Source: DAOTXS01 sp034435055
GTDB taxonomy: Bacteria; Chloroflexota; Anaerolineae; UBA4142
Length of the DNA stretch: 64,000 nt
NCBI GenBank assembly: GCA_034435055.1
Contig: DAOTXS010000097.1
Location: 1 to 64,000, forward strand
Direction of reading: 5' to 3'
Within the stretch, counting starts at the first letter, position 1. Every line of letters begins with the position of its first letter. A program made the translations under genes and the position numbers. The notes beneath the pieces are model-generated. The model was not told the DNA's origin and made no database searches. It worked only from the letters and a program-made list of their open reading frames with translations. Shown one piece after another: positions 49,793-57,964 of the stretch.

Positions 49793-51175
49793 TCGCGCAA
49801 ACTGGATCGCATCCGCCCGCGTCTTGACTTCGCCGGCGGCTTGTGCTTCGCGGATCGCTTCCAACAACTCGCCGATGTGTTTGCCGGGTTTGATGCCCAG
49901 TTCTTTCATCAACGCATTGCCGTCGATGAGCGCGGGCGGCGCGATGACTTCGTCCGGCGTGCGAAAATAGCGGTCGAGCAGAATCGCATTTGCGGCGCGT
50001 TGTTTCGCGTCGCGTTCAATGTCGATGTGCGGCGCAGACTTGCCGCGCCAATCGGCGAGCGCGAGCACGCACGTGTCGATGCCGGCGTCGCCGGTGTCGC
50101 GGAAGAATCGATAGACCGCGCGGTTGCTGATGCTCGCGTCGCGCGCGAGTTGCGCCGGGCGAAGATGATGGGTGATGACTTGCACGATGATTCCAATTTC
50201 GTCGTTGCTGAATCGGAGCCGGCGCAAGATTTCGTCCGCCATTTGCGCGCCGCGCGGTTCGTGTTCGTAAAAATGAATTTTGCCGTCGGCATCGACTGAA
50301 GACGTCCCGGCTTTGCCGATGTCGTGTAATAACATCGCCACGCGCAAAAGCGTGCCGCGCTCGCGTTCCGCCGAAATGTGTTGCGCGAAATGTGATTGTA
50401 ATTCGGCGGTGAATTCATTGTTGGCAACTTCGGAATAATTGCGCGCTTGAATTTTTTCCAACTCGTCGATGGCAACGAGCGTGTGCTCGAACACATCGAA
50501 CATGTGCGGCGGTGATTGTGTAACGCCTTTGAGCGTAGTGATTTCTGGAAGCAACGCGCTGAGCAAACCCAGCTCGTCCATCTGCCGAAGCGCGGCGACG
50601 CAATGGGGGAATGCGATGATTTTGCAAAACTCGTCGCGCGCGCGCTCCATCGACGCAAACGCAAGCAGGTGCGCGTCGCGTCGCATCAACTTTTCCGTAT
50701 GCCCGCCGATTGCAAAGCCCAGTTCGCGCGCAATGCGCACGGCGCGCAACAATCGCACCGGGTCATTTTGGAAAACCTCGTCGGAGACAGCGCAGATTTG
50801 TTTTTGCGCCAAATGCTTTTGTCCGTGAAATGGATCGGTCAGTTCGTTACTGCCCAGTTGCCGCGCCATCGCGTTGATGGTGAAATCGCGAGTCGCCAAA
50901 TCGTCGCGTAATGAACCGCGCAGAGCCGCGAAATCGATGTACGTATCGGCGATGATCACGCGCGCGACGTCATGTTCTTCGTCCATCAAATAGTACGCGC
51001 CGCCGATGGCATCGGCGAATGCGCGCGCAAGCTCTGCCGCTTCGCCATCAATCGCCAAATCGATATCGCGTTTGACCGCGCGTCCTAAAAGTTCGTCACG
51101 CACCAAACCGCCCACAAAATACGCGTCGACGTTTTGATCCGCGATGAAAGCGATTGCTTTTTCGAGAACGTTCAT
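49751..51175 (-). CDS. CCA tRNA nucleotidyltransferase / poly(A) polymerase family
   Basis: 474 residues. Nucleotidyltransferase signature GGLVRDELLGR then KRDIDLAI (residues 22-43), RNA-binding part, and an HD domain (LLHDIGKAGT, about residue 280). Likely adds or repairs the 3' CCA of tRNA; the tRNA-Arg in this window has no encoded CCA. The last 11 residues STAENAKNAES come from a repeat. ATG 51175. Confidence 0.9.
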   Translation of the reverse strand: MNVLEKAIAFIADQNVDAYFVGGLVRDELLGRAVKRDIDLAIDGEAAELARAFADAIGGAYYLMDEEHDVARVIIADTYIDFAALRGSLRDDLATRDFTINAMARQLGSNELTDPFHGQKHLAQKQICAVSDEVFQNDPVRLLRAVRIARELGFAIGGHTEKLMRRDAHLLAFASMERARDEFCKIIAFPHCVAALRQMDELGLLSALLPEITTLKGVTQSPPHMFDVFEHTLVAIDELEKIQARNYSEVANNEFTAELQSHFAQHISAERERGTLLRVAMLLHDIGKAGTSSVDADGKIHFYEHEPRGAQMADEILRRLRFSNDEIGIIVQVITHHLRPAQLARDASISNRAVYRFFRDTGDAGIDTCVLALADWRGKSAPHIDIERDAKQRAANAILLDRYFRTPDEVIAPPALIDGNALMKELGIKPGKHIGELLEAIREAQAAGEVKTRADAIQFARNISTAENAKNAES

Positions 51176-51188
51176 TGCAAAAACCTCT

Positions 51189-51251
51189 GACGAAGGACAA
51201 AGGACGAAAGACGAACCTTATTCATTCGTCTTTGGTCTTTCGTCCTTCGTC
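51189..51251 (+). repeat. 'gacgaaggac' word hairpin, cca upstream spacer
   Basis: Left arm 51189-51215 (words GACGAAGGAC, AAAGGACGAAAGACGAA), right arm 51225-51251; 24 of 27 positions pair. The right arm overlaps the last codons of the DUF5678-like gene. Confidence 0.85.
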
Positions 51252-51439
51252 TGTTCTTCCGGCACAAACACAATCTGCGGTTCTTCTTTGGGTCGTTGAT
51301 GTTTGGATGCCAGTCGTGCTTGTTGCTCACTCATTCCGACGCCAGTAATTCGTCCGCGCACAATGGCGACCCAGCGCCCGGCGTACGGCGCGAGGTCAAG
51401 ATTTTGAAACGGGTCTTTGGGCGCGGGCTTTTTAGCCAT
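51218..51439 (-). CDS. DUF5678-like small protein
   Basis: 73 residues, short domain LAPYAGRWVAIVRGRITGVG ... EEPQIVFVPE like DUF5678 (unknown function, often near mobile or toxin genes). The last 13 residues EEQTKDERPKTNE come from the 'gacgaaggac' hairpin repeat. Start ATG 51439 lacks a clear RBS; a GTG at 51472 is an alternative. Confidence 0.7.
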   Translation of the reverse strand: MAKKPAPKDPFQNLDLAPYAGRWVAIVRGRITGVGMSEQQARLASKHQRPKEEPQIVFVPEEQTKDERPKTNE

Positions 51440-51482
51440 CGAATAAAACGTCAGGCGTGAAAAAGTGCTCACGCATCACAAA

Positions 51483-52373
51483 TCACTTTCGAGTTTTCTT
51501 TTTCGTTTCGAGTTTCTGCGCGATGAGTTCGGCGACTTCACCGGGGAAACGCGCAACGGGCACGCCGGCTTGTTTGAACGCCACAATTTTTTCCGCCGCC
51601 GTGCCGGTGCCGCCTTCGATGATCGCGCCAGCGTGTCCCATCCGTTTGCCGGGCGGCGCGGTTTGTCCGGCGACAAATGCAACAACCGGCTTGCGCACAT
51701 TTTTCTTGATGAACGCCGCGGCTTTTTCCTCGTCCGTCCCGCCAATCTCACCGATCAACACAATTGCTTTGGTTTGCGGATCGCGCTCGAACATTTCCAA
51801 CACTTCGATGAATCCCAAACCGTGCACCGGGTCGCCGCCCATCCCCACGCACGTCGATTGACCGATCTTGCGTTGCGTGAGTGCGTAGATTACTTCGTAC
51901 GTCAGTGTGCCGCTCCGCGCGACGATACCCACAGGACCCGGCATACACACGTTCCCCGGGATGATACCGACTTTGGCTTTGCCCGGTGAAATCAAGCCGG
52001 GACAATTTGGACCCACCAAGAGCGTTCCGATTTCTTCGAGTCGTCGTGTCACGCGCATCATATCGGTGACGGGCACGCCCTCCGTGATGCAGACCACGAG
52101 TTTAATTCCGGCATTTGCCGCTTCGATAATGGAATCGGCGCAGCCGCGCGCGGGCACGTAAATGACCGATGTGTTCGCGCCGGTTTTTTCGACGGCTTGC
52201 TTGACGGTATCAAAGACCGGCACGCCCAAAACTTTTTCGCCGCCGCGTCCCGGCGTCATTCCAGCAACCACATTCGTGCCATACTCGATCATTTGCTTGG
52301 TGTGAAATTCGCCTTCGCGGCCGGTAATTCCTTGCACGAGCAATTTGGTTTTCTTGTCGATGAGGATGCTCAT
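51483..52373 (-). CDS. sucD: Succinyl-CoA synthetase alpha subunit
   Basis: 296 residues. CoA-binding domain (VQGITGREGEFHTKQMIEYG) and active-site His247 in GHAGAII that is phosphorylated. Interconverts succinyl-CoA and succinate with GTP/ATP formation. The beta subunit sucC is at 60.9-62.0 kb, separated by eight or more genes. ATGA overlap with the upstream gene. Confidence 0.95.
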   Translation of the reverse strand: MSILIDKKTKLLVQGITGREGEFHTKQMIEYGTNVVAGMTPGRGGEKVLGVPVFDTVKQAVEKTGANTSVIYVPARGCADSIIEAANAGIKLVVCITEGVPVTDMMRVTRRLEEIGTLLVGPNCPGLISPGKAKVGIIPGNVCMPGPVGIVARSGTLTYEVIYALTQRKIGQSTCVGMGGDPVHGLGFIEVLEMFERDPQTKAIVLIGEIGGTDEEKAAAFIKKNVRKPVVAFVAGQTAPPGKRMGHAGAIIEGGTGTAAEKIVAFKQAGVPVARFPGEVAELIAQKLETKKKTRK

Positions 52374-53074
52374 AGCTTTTGCTCCGTCGAATATTTTGTT
52401 CCACCGAGATCACGAATCATTTTGCGCACTTGTTTGGCGCAATCGTCGGGACGATTCAGTTCTGGTGATGTCAATCGTACCGCGCGCCACGTTTTGCCTT
52501 GGGGCATTTGGCGCGGCGCATCGCTCAGAATCACGGCAACGTTGCCGCGCGCGCATTGAATCCAAAAATCAACGCGATATCGGGCGCGCGCATCACGCAC
52601 GATGATCTGGCGTTCGGCATCGACGCCGGACGATTTCAGTGCGCGCCACAACGCGTCGTCAGCATCGCTTGTGCCGAGCAAATCGTTGAGCTCGACCGCG
52701 CGCGAAAATTTTTCGCCAGTCGTCCAGATGAACAAGATGCGCCGCCCGCTTCGACTGACAATCGGTCGTGGCAAGCGAATGAGCGCACCGAGTTGTAGTT
52801 TGTAGTACGCGTCGTTCGCGCGCGGATGCTCGATGTCGCCGGGAAACAAATCGCGCCGCCGTACCAACTCGTGTCCGCGAATTGGCGCGTATTCGCGGAT
52901 CGCCCATTTGTCAGCGCTGAAATTTTTGGTCAGATAAAATGCGACGTAACGTGCTTGCGTGATGTGCGCGGGCGCGTGTTTTGCCGGAATGCGATACCAA
53001 TGTTCCGCGCGGACAAGTTCCAGATCGCGCGGGTTGTTCATCAATGCGACGAGGACAATGTCGTCGGCGTCCAC
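52370..53074 (-). CDS. Hypothetical protein
   Basis: 234 residues, no family I recognise with confidence. It contains VLVALMNNPRDLELVRAEHW near the start and a C-terminal half with YRVDFWIQCARGNVAVILSD that could be a DUF559/Vsr-like nuclease fold. GTG 53074 is chosen for AAAAGGA upstream; an alternative TTG at 53113 falls inside a GTCATTGCG repeat. Linked to sucD by a four-base overlap. Confidence 0.65.
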   Translation of the reverse strand: MDADDIVLVALMNNPRDLELVRAEHWYRIPAKHAPAHITQARYVAFYLTKNFSADKWAIREYAPIRGHELVRRRDLFPGDIEHPRANDAYYKLQLGALIRLPRPIVSRSGRRILFIWTTGEKFSRAVELNDLLGTSDADDALWRALKSSGVDAERQIIVRDARARYRVDFWIQCARGNVAVILSDAPRQMPQGKTWRAVRLTSPELNRPDDCAKQVRKMIRDLGGTKYSTEQKL

Positions 53075-53095
53075 GTAAACATCCTTTTCCCATTC

Positions 53096-53185
53096 GTCAT
53101 TGCGAACGACCAAAGGGAGCGAAGCAATCTCTCAAAAGACTCTTGAAAGATTGCTTCGCCGCGAAGAACGCGGCTCGCAATGACA
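53096..53185 (+). repeat. 'GTCATTGCG' inverted repeat, third copy
   Basis: GTCATTGCGA (53096-53105) faces TCGCAATGAC (53175-53184); the interior has gcgaagcaatctct / agattgcttcgc as a nested inverted pair. It overlaps the 5' end of the hypothetical gene on the other strand. Confidence 0.8.
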
Positions 53186-53192
53186 GTCCGAG

Positions 53193-53651
53193 TTATTCAT
53201 CTTTGACGTGCGCGCGAATTTTTTCGGCGAGCTTGTCCAAATCCTGGCGCGACGGTGTGCCGCGCGCGCGCCATTGCATTCGGCGTTCGGTGTCGGTGCG
53301 CGACATCAAACCATCGTTGAAAAAACGCGGCGCAAGATGCGCGTGATAATGGAACACGGCTTGCCCGCCGGCGCGTTCGTTTGATTGCAGAATCGTCAAG
53401 CCGTCGGCGTTGAACGCGGCGCGTAAGGCACGCGCCACCACGCGCGACGCGTGCATCACCGCTTTACCACTTTCGTCGTCGATATCAAAGACGTTGCGGC
53501 AATGATTTTTCGGAATGACCAGCGTGTGTCCTTCGACGACCGGATGAATATCGAGAAACGCAATTGCCTTTTGATTTTCGTACACAATCGATGCCGGCGC
53601 ACGCTTGGCGGCGATGGCGCAAAAGATGCAGTTGTAATCGATGTTCTCCAT
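53193..53651 (-). CDS. HIT family nucleotide hydrolase
   Basis: 152 residues. HIT triad FHYHAHLAP with His101, 103, 105; zinc-type CIFC at 8-11. Likely an AMP-lysine/adenosine phosphoramidase. ATG 53651 after CGGAG. It follows lysK by 13 bases. Confidence 0.92.
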   Translation of the reverse strand: MENIDYNCIFCAIAAKRAPASIVYENQKAIAFLDIHPVVEGHTLVIPKNHCRNVFDIDDESGKAVMHASRVVARALRAAFNADGLTILQSNERAGGQAVFHYHAHLAPRFFNDGLMSRTDTERRMQWRARGTPSRQDLDKLAEKIRAHVKDE

Positions 53652-53664
53652 AGCAGCTCCGTCG

Positions 53665-54705
53665 CTATAATGTTGCCAACACTTTTGTGAGCACCTCAAT
53701 CGCGCGCGCGTACTCTGCCAAATCGAGATGTTCATCCGGCGTGTGATCGAGTGCGGAATCGCCGGGACCGTACGCAACGATTGGACAGCCCCACGCGGGA
53801 CCGACGATGTTCATATCCGATGTCCCGGTTTTCACGGTGAACGCCGGCTTGCCGCCCGCATCGCGAATCGCGCCGAGAAACGCGCGCACGAGTGCATTGT
53901 TCTTGTCCGCGCGAAACGGTTCCTCTTCCGATGAAAATTTTACCGATGCGCCATCCGCAAATTTGGCAATCTCTTGTTCAACCTGCGCTATCGTCAAACT
54001 AACCGGCACGCGCACGCCGATGCGCATCGTCGCACGGTCGGTGAATCCATCGTCGCTGGAATTCAACGCGCGCAGCGACGGATCGAGTTGGTCGAAAACC
54101 TTTGATTTGTCGGCGTTGTAGTTGGTGGCGAATGTTGCGACGCGATTCCAAAACGCAACGGCTTCTTCAGCGGACGCGCGCGAATTGCTCGCGGTATGTG
54201 TCATCGCTTTTTCGATGGCGTAATCGACAAGCACGCGCCCTTTGTAACCGAGCGTGATTCTGTCCCAGCCGCTCGGCTCGCCGATGATGCACACTTCCGG
54301 CTTGTATTGCGTCAGTGCAAAGCGCGCGCCTTTCGATGTGGCGCACTCTTCCTCGACCGCGCCGATGACGATGAAACGAATTCCTTCGCGCGCGCCAACT
54401 TGTGCGACTGCCGATGCAAACGTGGCGAGACAACCTTTCGCATCGACCGCGCCACGCCCGTACAGTTTGCCATTTTCAATGCGTGGTTCGATGTAACCGT
54501 GAAATGTGTCGATGTGACCCAGCATCATCACATCGCGTTTGCCTTCGCCTAAAATTCCAATCGCGTTTCCCGCATCGTCCACAAACGCGCGAAAGCCAAG
54601 CGCGTTCATTCGTGCGACGAAATATTGGGACGCGGCGCGTTCCTGCGTTGATGGGCTATAGATTTTGACGAGATCGTGAAGGAGGTCAATCGCTTGCTTT
54701 TGCAT
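53665..54705 (-). CDS. lysK: LysW-lysine/ornithine hydrolase
   Basis: 346 residues, M20 peptidase family. LGHIDTFHGY and GRGAVDAKGCLA (metal ligands), EEECATSKG, and the LysK-type GEPSGWDRITLGYKGR. Last step: releases lysine (or ornithine) from the carrier LysW. Overlaps lysJ by 20 bases. Confidence 0.9.
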   Translation of the reverse strand: MQKQAIDLLHDLVKIYSPSTQERAASQYFVARMNALGFRAFVDDAGNAIGILGEGKRDVMMLGHIDTFHGYIEPRIENGKLYGRGAVDAKGCLATFASAVAQVGAREGIRFIVIGAVEEECATSKGARFALTQYKPEVCIIGEPSGWDRITLGYKGRVLVDYAIEKAMTHTASNSRASAEEAVAFWNRVATFATNYNADKSKVFDQLDPSLRALNSSDDGFTDRATMRIGVRVPVSLTIAQVEQEIAKFADGASVKFSSEEEPFRADKNNALVRAFLGAIRDAGGKPAFTVKTGTSDMNIVGPAWGCPIVAYGPGDSALDHTPDEHLDLAEYARAIEVLTKVLATL

Positions 54706-55858
54706 TATTCAACACGTACTCGATTTGGTCGGCAACAATATCCAAATCTGATTTTTCGATCACGAGCGGCGGCAACAATCGTAACACGTTCAACCCAGCG
54801 GGTAACGCCAACACGCCGCGTTCCATCAATGCCATCAAGTACGGCGTCACTTTTTGTTTTAGCTCGACGCCGATCATTAGCCCCAGCCCGCGCACCTCGC
54901 GAATCATTGGCGATTCAATGCGTTCGAGTCGCCCCTTCATATACGCGCCGAGTTCGGTCGCGCGAGCGGCGAGATTTTCGCTTTCCATATAACCAATCGC
55001 GGCAATCGATGCGGCGCAGGCAAGCGGGTTGCCGCCAAACGTCGAGCCGTGAATCATCGGCTCTAATTTTTTCACGCGCTCGCCGATCATCACCGCGCCC
55101 ATCGGCAAGCCGCCGGCAATCGACTTGGCAACGCAAACAAAATCGCCTTCCAGTCCGTAATGCTCGGATGCGAACATCTTGCCGGTGCGGCAAAAGCCGG
55201 TCTGCACTTCATCGACGATCAGCATCGCGCCGCGCTCGCGGCACAAATCTTGCAAGCCGCGCAAAAATTCTTGCGACCCAGGACGCACGCCGCCTTCACC
55301 TTGTACCACTTCGACGATGACGCCGGCGGTTTTATCGGTGATCGCTTCGCGCGCTTTGTCCAAATTGTCGTACGGCGCGTGCGAAAAATCGGGGACGAGT
55401 GGCTGGAACGGTTCGCGATATTTTGGCTCCCAGGTCGCGGAGAGCGCGCCCATCGTGCGACCGTGAAAGCCGCGCATGAACGCGACGATCCCAGTGCGCC
55501 CGGTGCTGTAACGCGCCAGTTTGATCGCGCTCTCAATCGCTTCCGTACCCGAACTGCAAAGATAAACGCGATTCGAGTGGTTTGGCGAAATCTGCACGAG
55601 TTTTTCTTCGACTGCCGCGCGCTTGTCGTTGTAAAAAATTTCGGTGAGCGAAATGAGGTTGCGCGCTTGTTCGGCAATCGCGTTGGCAACCACTTCGTTT
55701 CCGTGTCCAACATTCGCCGTGCCTTGCCCGCCCACGCAATCGATGTACTCGCGTCCGCTGTCGTCCCACACGCGCGCGCCTTTGCCGCGCACAATCGCGA
55801 GCGGACGTTTACTGCTGACGCCCGATGTATATTTCGATTCTATGTCGATGATGTTCAC
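54686..55858 (-). CDS. lysJ: LysW-aminoadipate semialdehyde/ornithine aminotransferase
   Basis: 390 residues, class III PLP aminotransferase (IVDEVQTGFCRTGKMF, PLP lysine in VCVAKSIAGGLPMGA, GGNPLACAA). GTG 55858 with a GGGG element upstream is chosen; the longer frame to 55942 is encoded by a repeat hairpin. Fits the LysW lysine pathway with lysY, lysZ and lysK. Confidence 0.9.
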   Translation of the reverse strand: MNIIDIESKYTSGVSSKRPLAIVRGKGARVWDDSGREYIDCVGGQGTANVGHGNEVVANAIAEQARNLISLTEIFYNDKRAAVEEKLVQISPNHSNRVYLCSSGTEAIESAIKLARYSTGRTGIVAFMRGFHGRTMGALSATWEPKYREPFQPLVPDFSHAPYDNLDKAREAITDKTAGVIVEVVQGEGGVRPGSQEFLRGLQDLCRERGAMLIVDEVQTGFCRTGKMFASEHYGLEGDFVCVAKSIAGGLPMGAVMIGERVKKLEPMIHGSTFGGNPLACAASIAAIGYMESENLAARATELGAYMKGRLERIESPMIREVRGLGLMIGVELKQKVTPYLMALMERGVLALPAGLNVLRLLPPLVIEKSDLDIVADQIEYVLNNAKASD

Positions 55859-55861
55859 GCT

Positions 55862-55945
55862 TACCCCATTTTCGATTGCCGATTTCTGATTTTCGATTTT
55901 GACCGCCTTTCCAATCGGCAATCGCAAATCAAAAATCGGCAATTA
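55862..55945 (+). repeat. 'cggcaatcgaaaatc' word hairpin, lysZ-lysJ spacer
   Basis: cgattgccgatttctgattttcgatttt faces aatcggcaatcgcaaatcaaaaatcggcaatt. It could be translated as a false N-terminal extension of lysJ. Confidence 0.8.
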
Positions 55946-56746
55946 GTCGATAACTGTCCCTTTGCCTTCGAGCGCGCGATGAATTGCTTGCTCAACGCGA
56001 CCATCGGTAAAAATAATTTGTTTGACGCCTAGCCCCAACGCTTCCGCCGCGCCGAGAACTTTTTTCTTCATTCGTCCTTCGGCAAAGTCAATCGATTGCT
56101 CGACGCGATTTTTATCGATGTGGGTGATGAGCGACGATTCATCGGGAAAGTTACGCAGCAAGCCGGGAACGTTCGTGATGATAATCAACTGTTCCGCGCC
56201 AAGCGCGCCCGCAATCATCGCCGCCGCACGGTCGCCATCGATGTTGATCGCGTCGCTTTGATAACTGATTGCCAGCGGCGCGACGACGGGCACATAACCA
56301 CGTTCGAGGAGAACGCGCAGCAAATCGCTATTGACTTTTTCCACGCGCCCGGTGTAATCGTCGCGCAAAATTCTCTGCCGACCATTTTCGACGATGCGAA
56401 TTGCATCTTTGCGCGCGCCTTCGAGTAATCGTCCATCGACGCCGCTCAAGCCAACCGCGTTGACGCCAAGTTTCTGCAAGCGTTCGACCAGAAACGTGTT
56501 GATCTTGCCGCGCGACGCCATCGCAAAAATTTCGAGCGTCGTGCGGTCGGTGTAACGTGACGTGAATCCTTGCGGCGAGGTAACGTGTTTCGCCGGGTAA
56601 CCCAGTTTCTCGCCGAGCGCGTCGGTCTCTTTACCTGCGCCGTGCATGATGACGATTTGTTTGCTTTCTTTGACGAGTGCCGCAACGTCCGCGCAAACTG
56701 CATCGAGAATGATGCCGGACGAGCCGCCGATTTTCACAACTAGCAT
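55943..56746 (-). CDS. lysZ: LysW-aminoadipate/glutamate kinase
   Basis: 267 residues. Amino-acid kinase fold with KIGGSSGI, VPVVAPLAISYQSDAINIDG and DRAAAMIAGALGAEQLIIIT, the LysZ/ArgB pattern. Phosphorylates the LysW-bound amino acid. Start ATG 56746. It lies downstream of lysY. Confidence 0.9.
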   Translation of the reverse strand: MLVVKIGGSSGIILDAVCADVAALVKESKQIVIMHGAGKETDALGEKLGYPAKHVTSPQGFTSRYTDRTTLEIFAMASRGKINTFLVERLQKLGVNAVGLSGVDGRLLEGARKDAIRIVENGRQRILRDDYTGRVEKVNSDLLRVLLERGYVPVVAPLAISYQSDAINIDGDRAAAMIAGALGAEQLIIITNVPGLLRNFPDESSLITHIDKNRVEQSIDFAEGRMKKKVLGAAEALGLGVKQIIFTDGRVEQAIHRALEGKGTVID

Positions 56747-56770
56747 TTCTTGGTTCCGATTTAAGATATA

Positions 56771-56842
56771 ACCGCAAAGTCGCAAAGGGCGCAAAGAAAA
56801 ATGTTCATAATACTTGGCGTTCTTTGCGTCTTGGCGGTGAGA
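56771..56842 (+). repeat. 'cgcaaag' word hairpin, lysY-lysZ spacer
   Basis: accgcaaagtcgcaaagggcgcaaagaa faces ttctttgcgtcttggcggt. The word cgcaaagtcgcaaag is a repeat type seen in many bacteria. Confidence 0.8.
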
Positions 56843-56846
56843 TTTT

Positions 56847-57887
56847 TTATATTGGGTGTAATCCCGAAAACTCTAAACCCGCATTCTCTTCAAACTCGCA
56901 CATCAAATTCATCGCTTGTACCGCGCTACCCGCCGCACCTTTCATCAAATTGTCGATAGCGCAGAGTGACACCGCACGGCAAGTCGTTTCGTCGTACTCG
57001 AATCCAACGTCAGCGTAATTCGAGCCGGACAAAATCTTGGGTTCGGGATAGCGATAGATGCCTTGCTTGTCTTTGACGATGCGGATGAACGGCTCGTCTT
57101 TGTACGCGCCGCGGTACGCGCGCCACAAATCTTTTTCGGCGGTGCCGGGTTTCAAAAAGCAATGCGCCGTTGCCAGCACGCCGCGTACCATTTCAATCGA
57201 CGTGATCGACAAGAACACATTCGTCAAGCCGAGTTCCTGTTCCACCTCGCCGGTGTGACGATGACCGACTGCTGAAAACGTCCGCACCGAACCGCTGCGT
57301 TCGGGATGATGTGACGCGAGCGATGGCGAGTTGCCACCTTCACTTGAACCAACCTTGATGTCGACGATGATCGGGCGCGAGGTGTCGAGCAAGTTTGCGC
57401 GGACGAGTGGCACGAGCGCAAGGTTTGTCGCGGTTGCGTTACACCCGACGCCGCTGATGTACTTTGCCGATTTCATTTCTGCGCGATGGAGTTCGGGCAA
57501 GCCGTAGACAAATTGGCTGACCCAGTTCGGCGCGCGATGCGGCTCGCCGTACCACTTTTCGTACTGCTTTAGATCATGCAATCGGAAATCGGCGGACAAG
57601 TCCACAATGCGCGGCGCAAGCGTTGACCAATGATCGATTTTTTGTTGCGCTTCGCCGTGCGGCAACGCGAGAAACAAAACGTCGCACGGCTGAATCTGAT
57701 CGGGCGTCGTAAACTGAAGCTTGGTTCGCCCGCGCAAATTGGGATGCACGTTGTAAAGATATTCGCCAACGTGCGACTCGGATGTAACTTGCGAGAGTTG
57801 GGCGTGCGGGTGCGCCAATAAAATGCGCGCGACTTCGCCGCCCGCGTAGCCGGAGCCACCGACAATCGATACTTTGAGTTTTTCCAT
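56847..57887 (-). CDS. lysY: LysW-aminoadipyl/glutamyl-phosphate reductase
   Basis: 346 residues. Rossmann motif VGGSGYAGGEVARILL and catalytic cysteine in SGVGCNATATNLAL. Reduces the acyl phosphate to the semialdehyde. Start ATG 57887. First gene of the lysYZJK set; lysW and lysX are not in the window. Confidence 0.9.
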   Translation of the reverse strand: MEKLKVSIVGGSGYAGGEVARILLAHPHAQLSQVTSESHVGEYLYNVHPNLRGRTKLQFTTPDQIQPCDVLFLALPHGEAQQKIDHWSTLAPRIVDLSADFRLHDLKQYEKWYGEPHRAPNWVSQFVYGLPELHRAEMKSAKYISGVGCNATATNLALVPLVRANLLDTSRPIIVDIKVGSSEGGNSPSLASHHPERSGSVRTFSAVGHRHTGEVEQELGLTNVFLSITSIEMVRGVLATAHCFLKPGTAEKDLWRAYRGAYKDEPFIRIVKDKQGIYRYPEPKILSGSNYADVGFEYDETTCRAVSLCAIDNLMKGAAGSAVQAMNLMCEFEENAGLEFSGLHPI

Positions 57888-57904
57888 TTTTCTATGCCAA
57901 GTTT

Positions 57905-57964
57905 TATTGACGGAAGACCGAGGACGGATGAGGGGAGTTTTTGCTCCAGGTCGTTTGTCCTTGG
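57905..57964 (+). repeat. Hairpin repeat, M20-lysY spacer
   Basis: ggaagaccgaggacggatgagg faces ccaggtcgtttgtccttggtc. It uses a gacgaaggac-like word as at 51189. Confidence 0.6.

Noticed and set aside
55859..55942. Longer N-terminus for lysJ
   Set aside because: It is the translated 'cggcaatcgaaaatc' hairpin; GTG 55858 fits family length and has an RBS.
57888..57964. Lysine or other riboswitch before lysY
   Set aside because: Only a short-word hairpin is seen; none of the conserved riboswitch cores is present.
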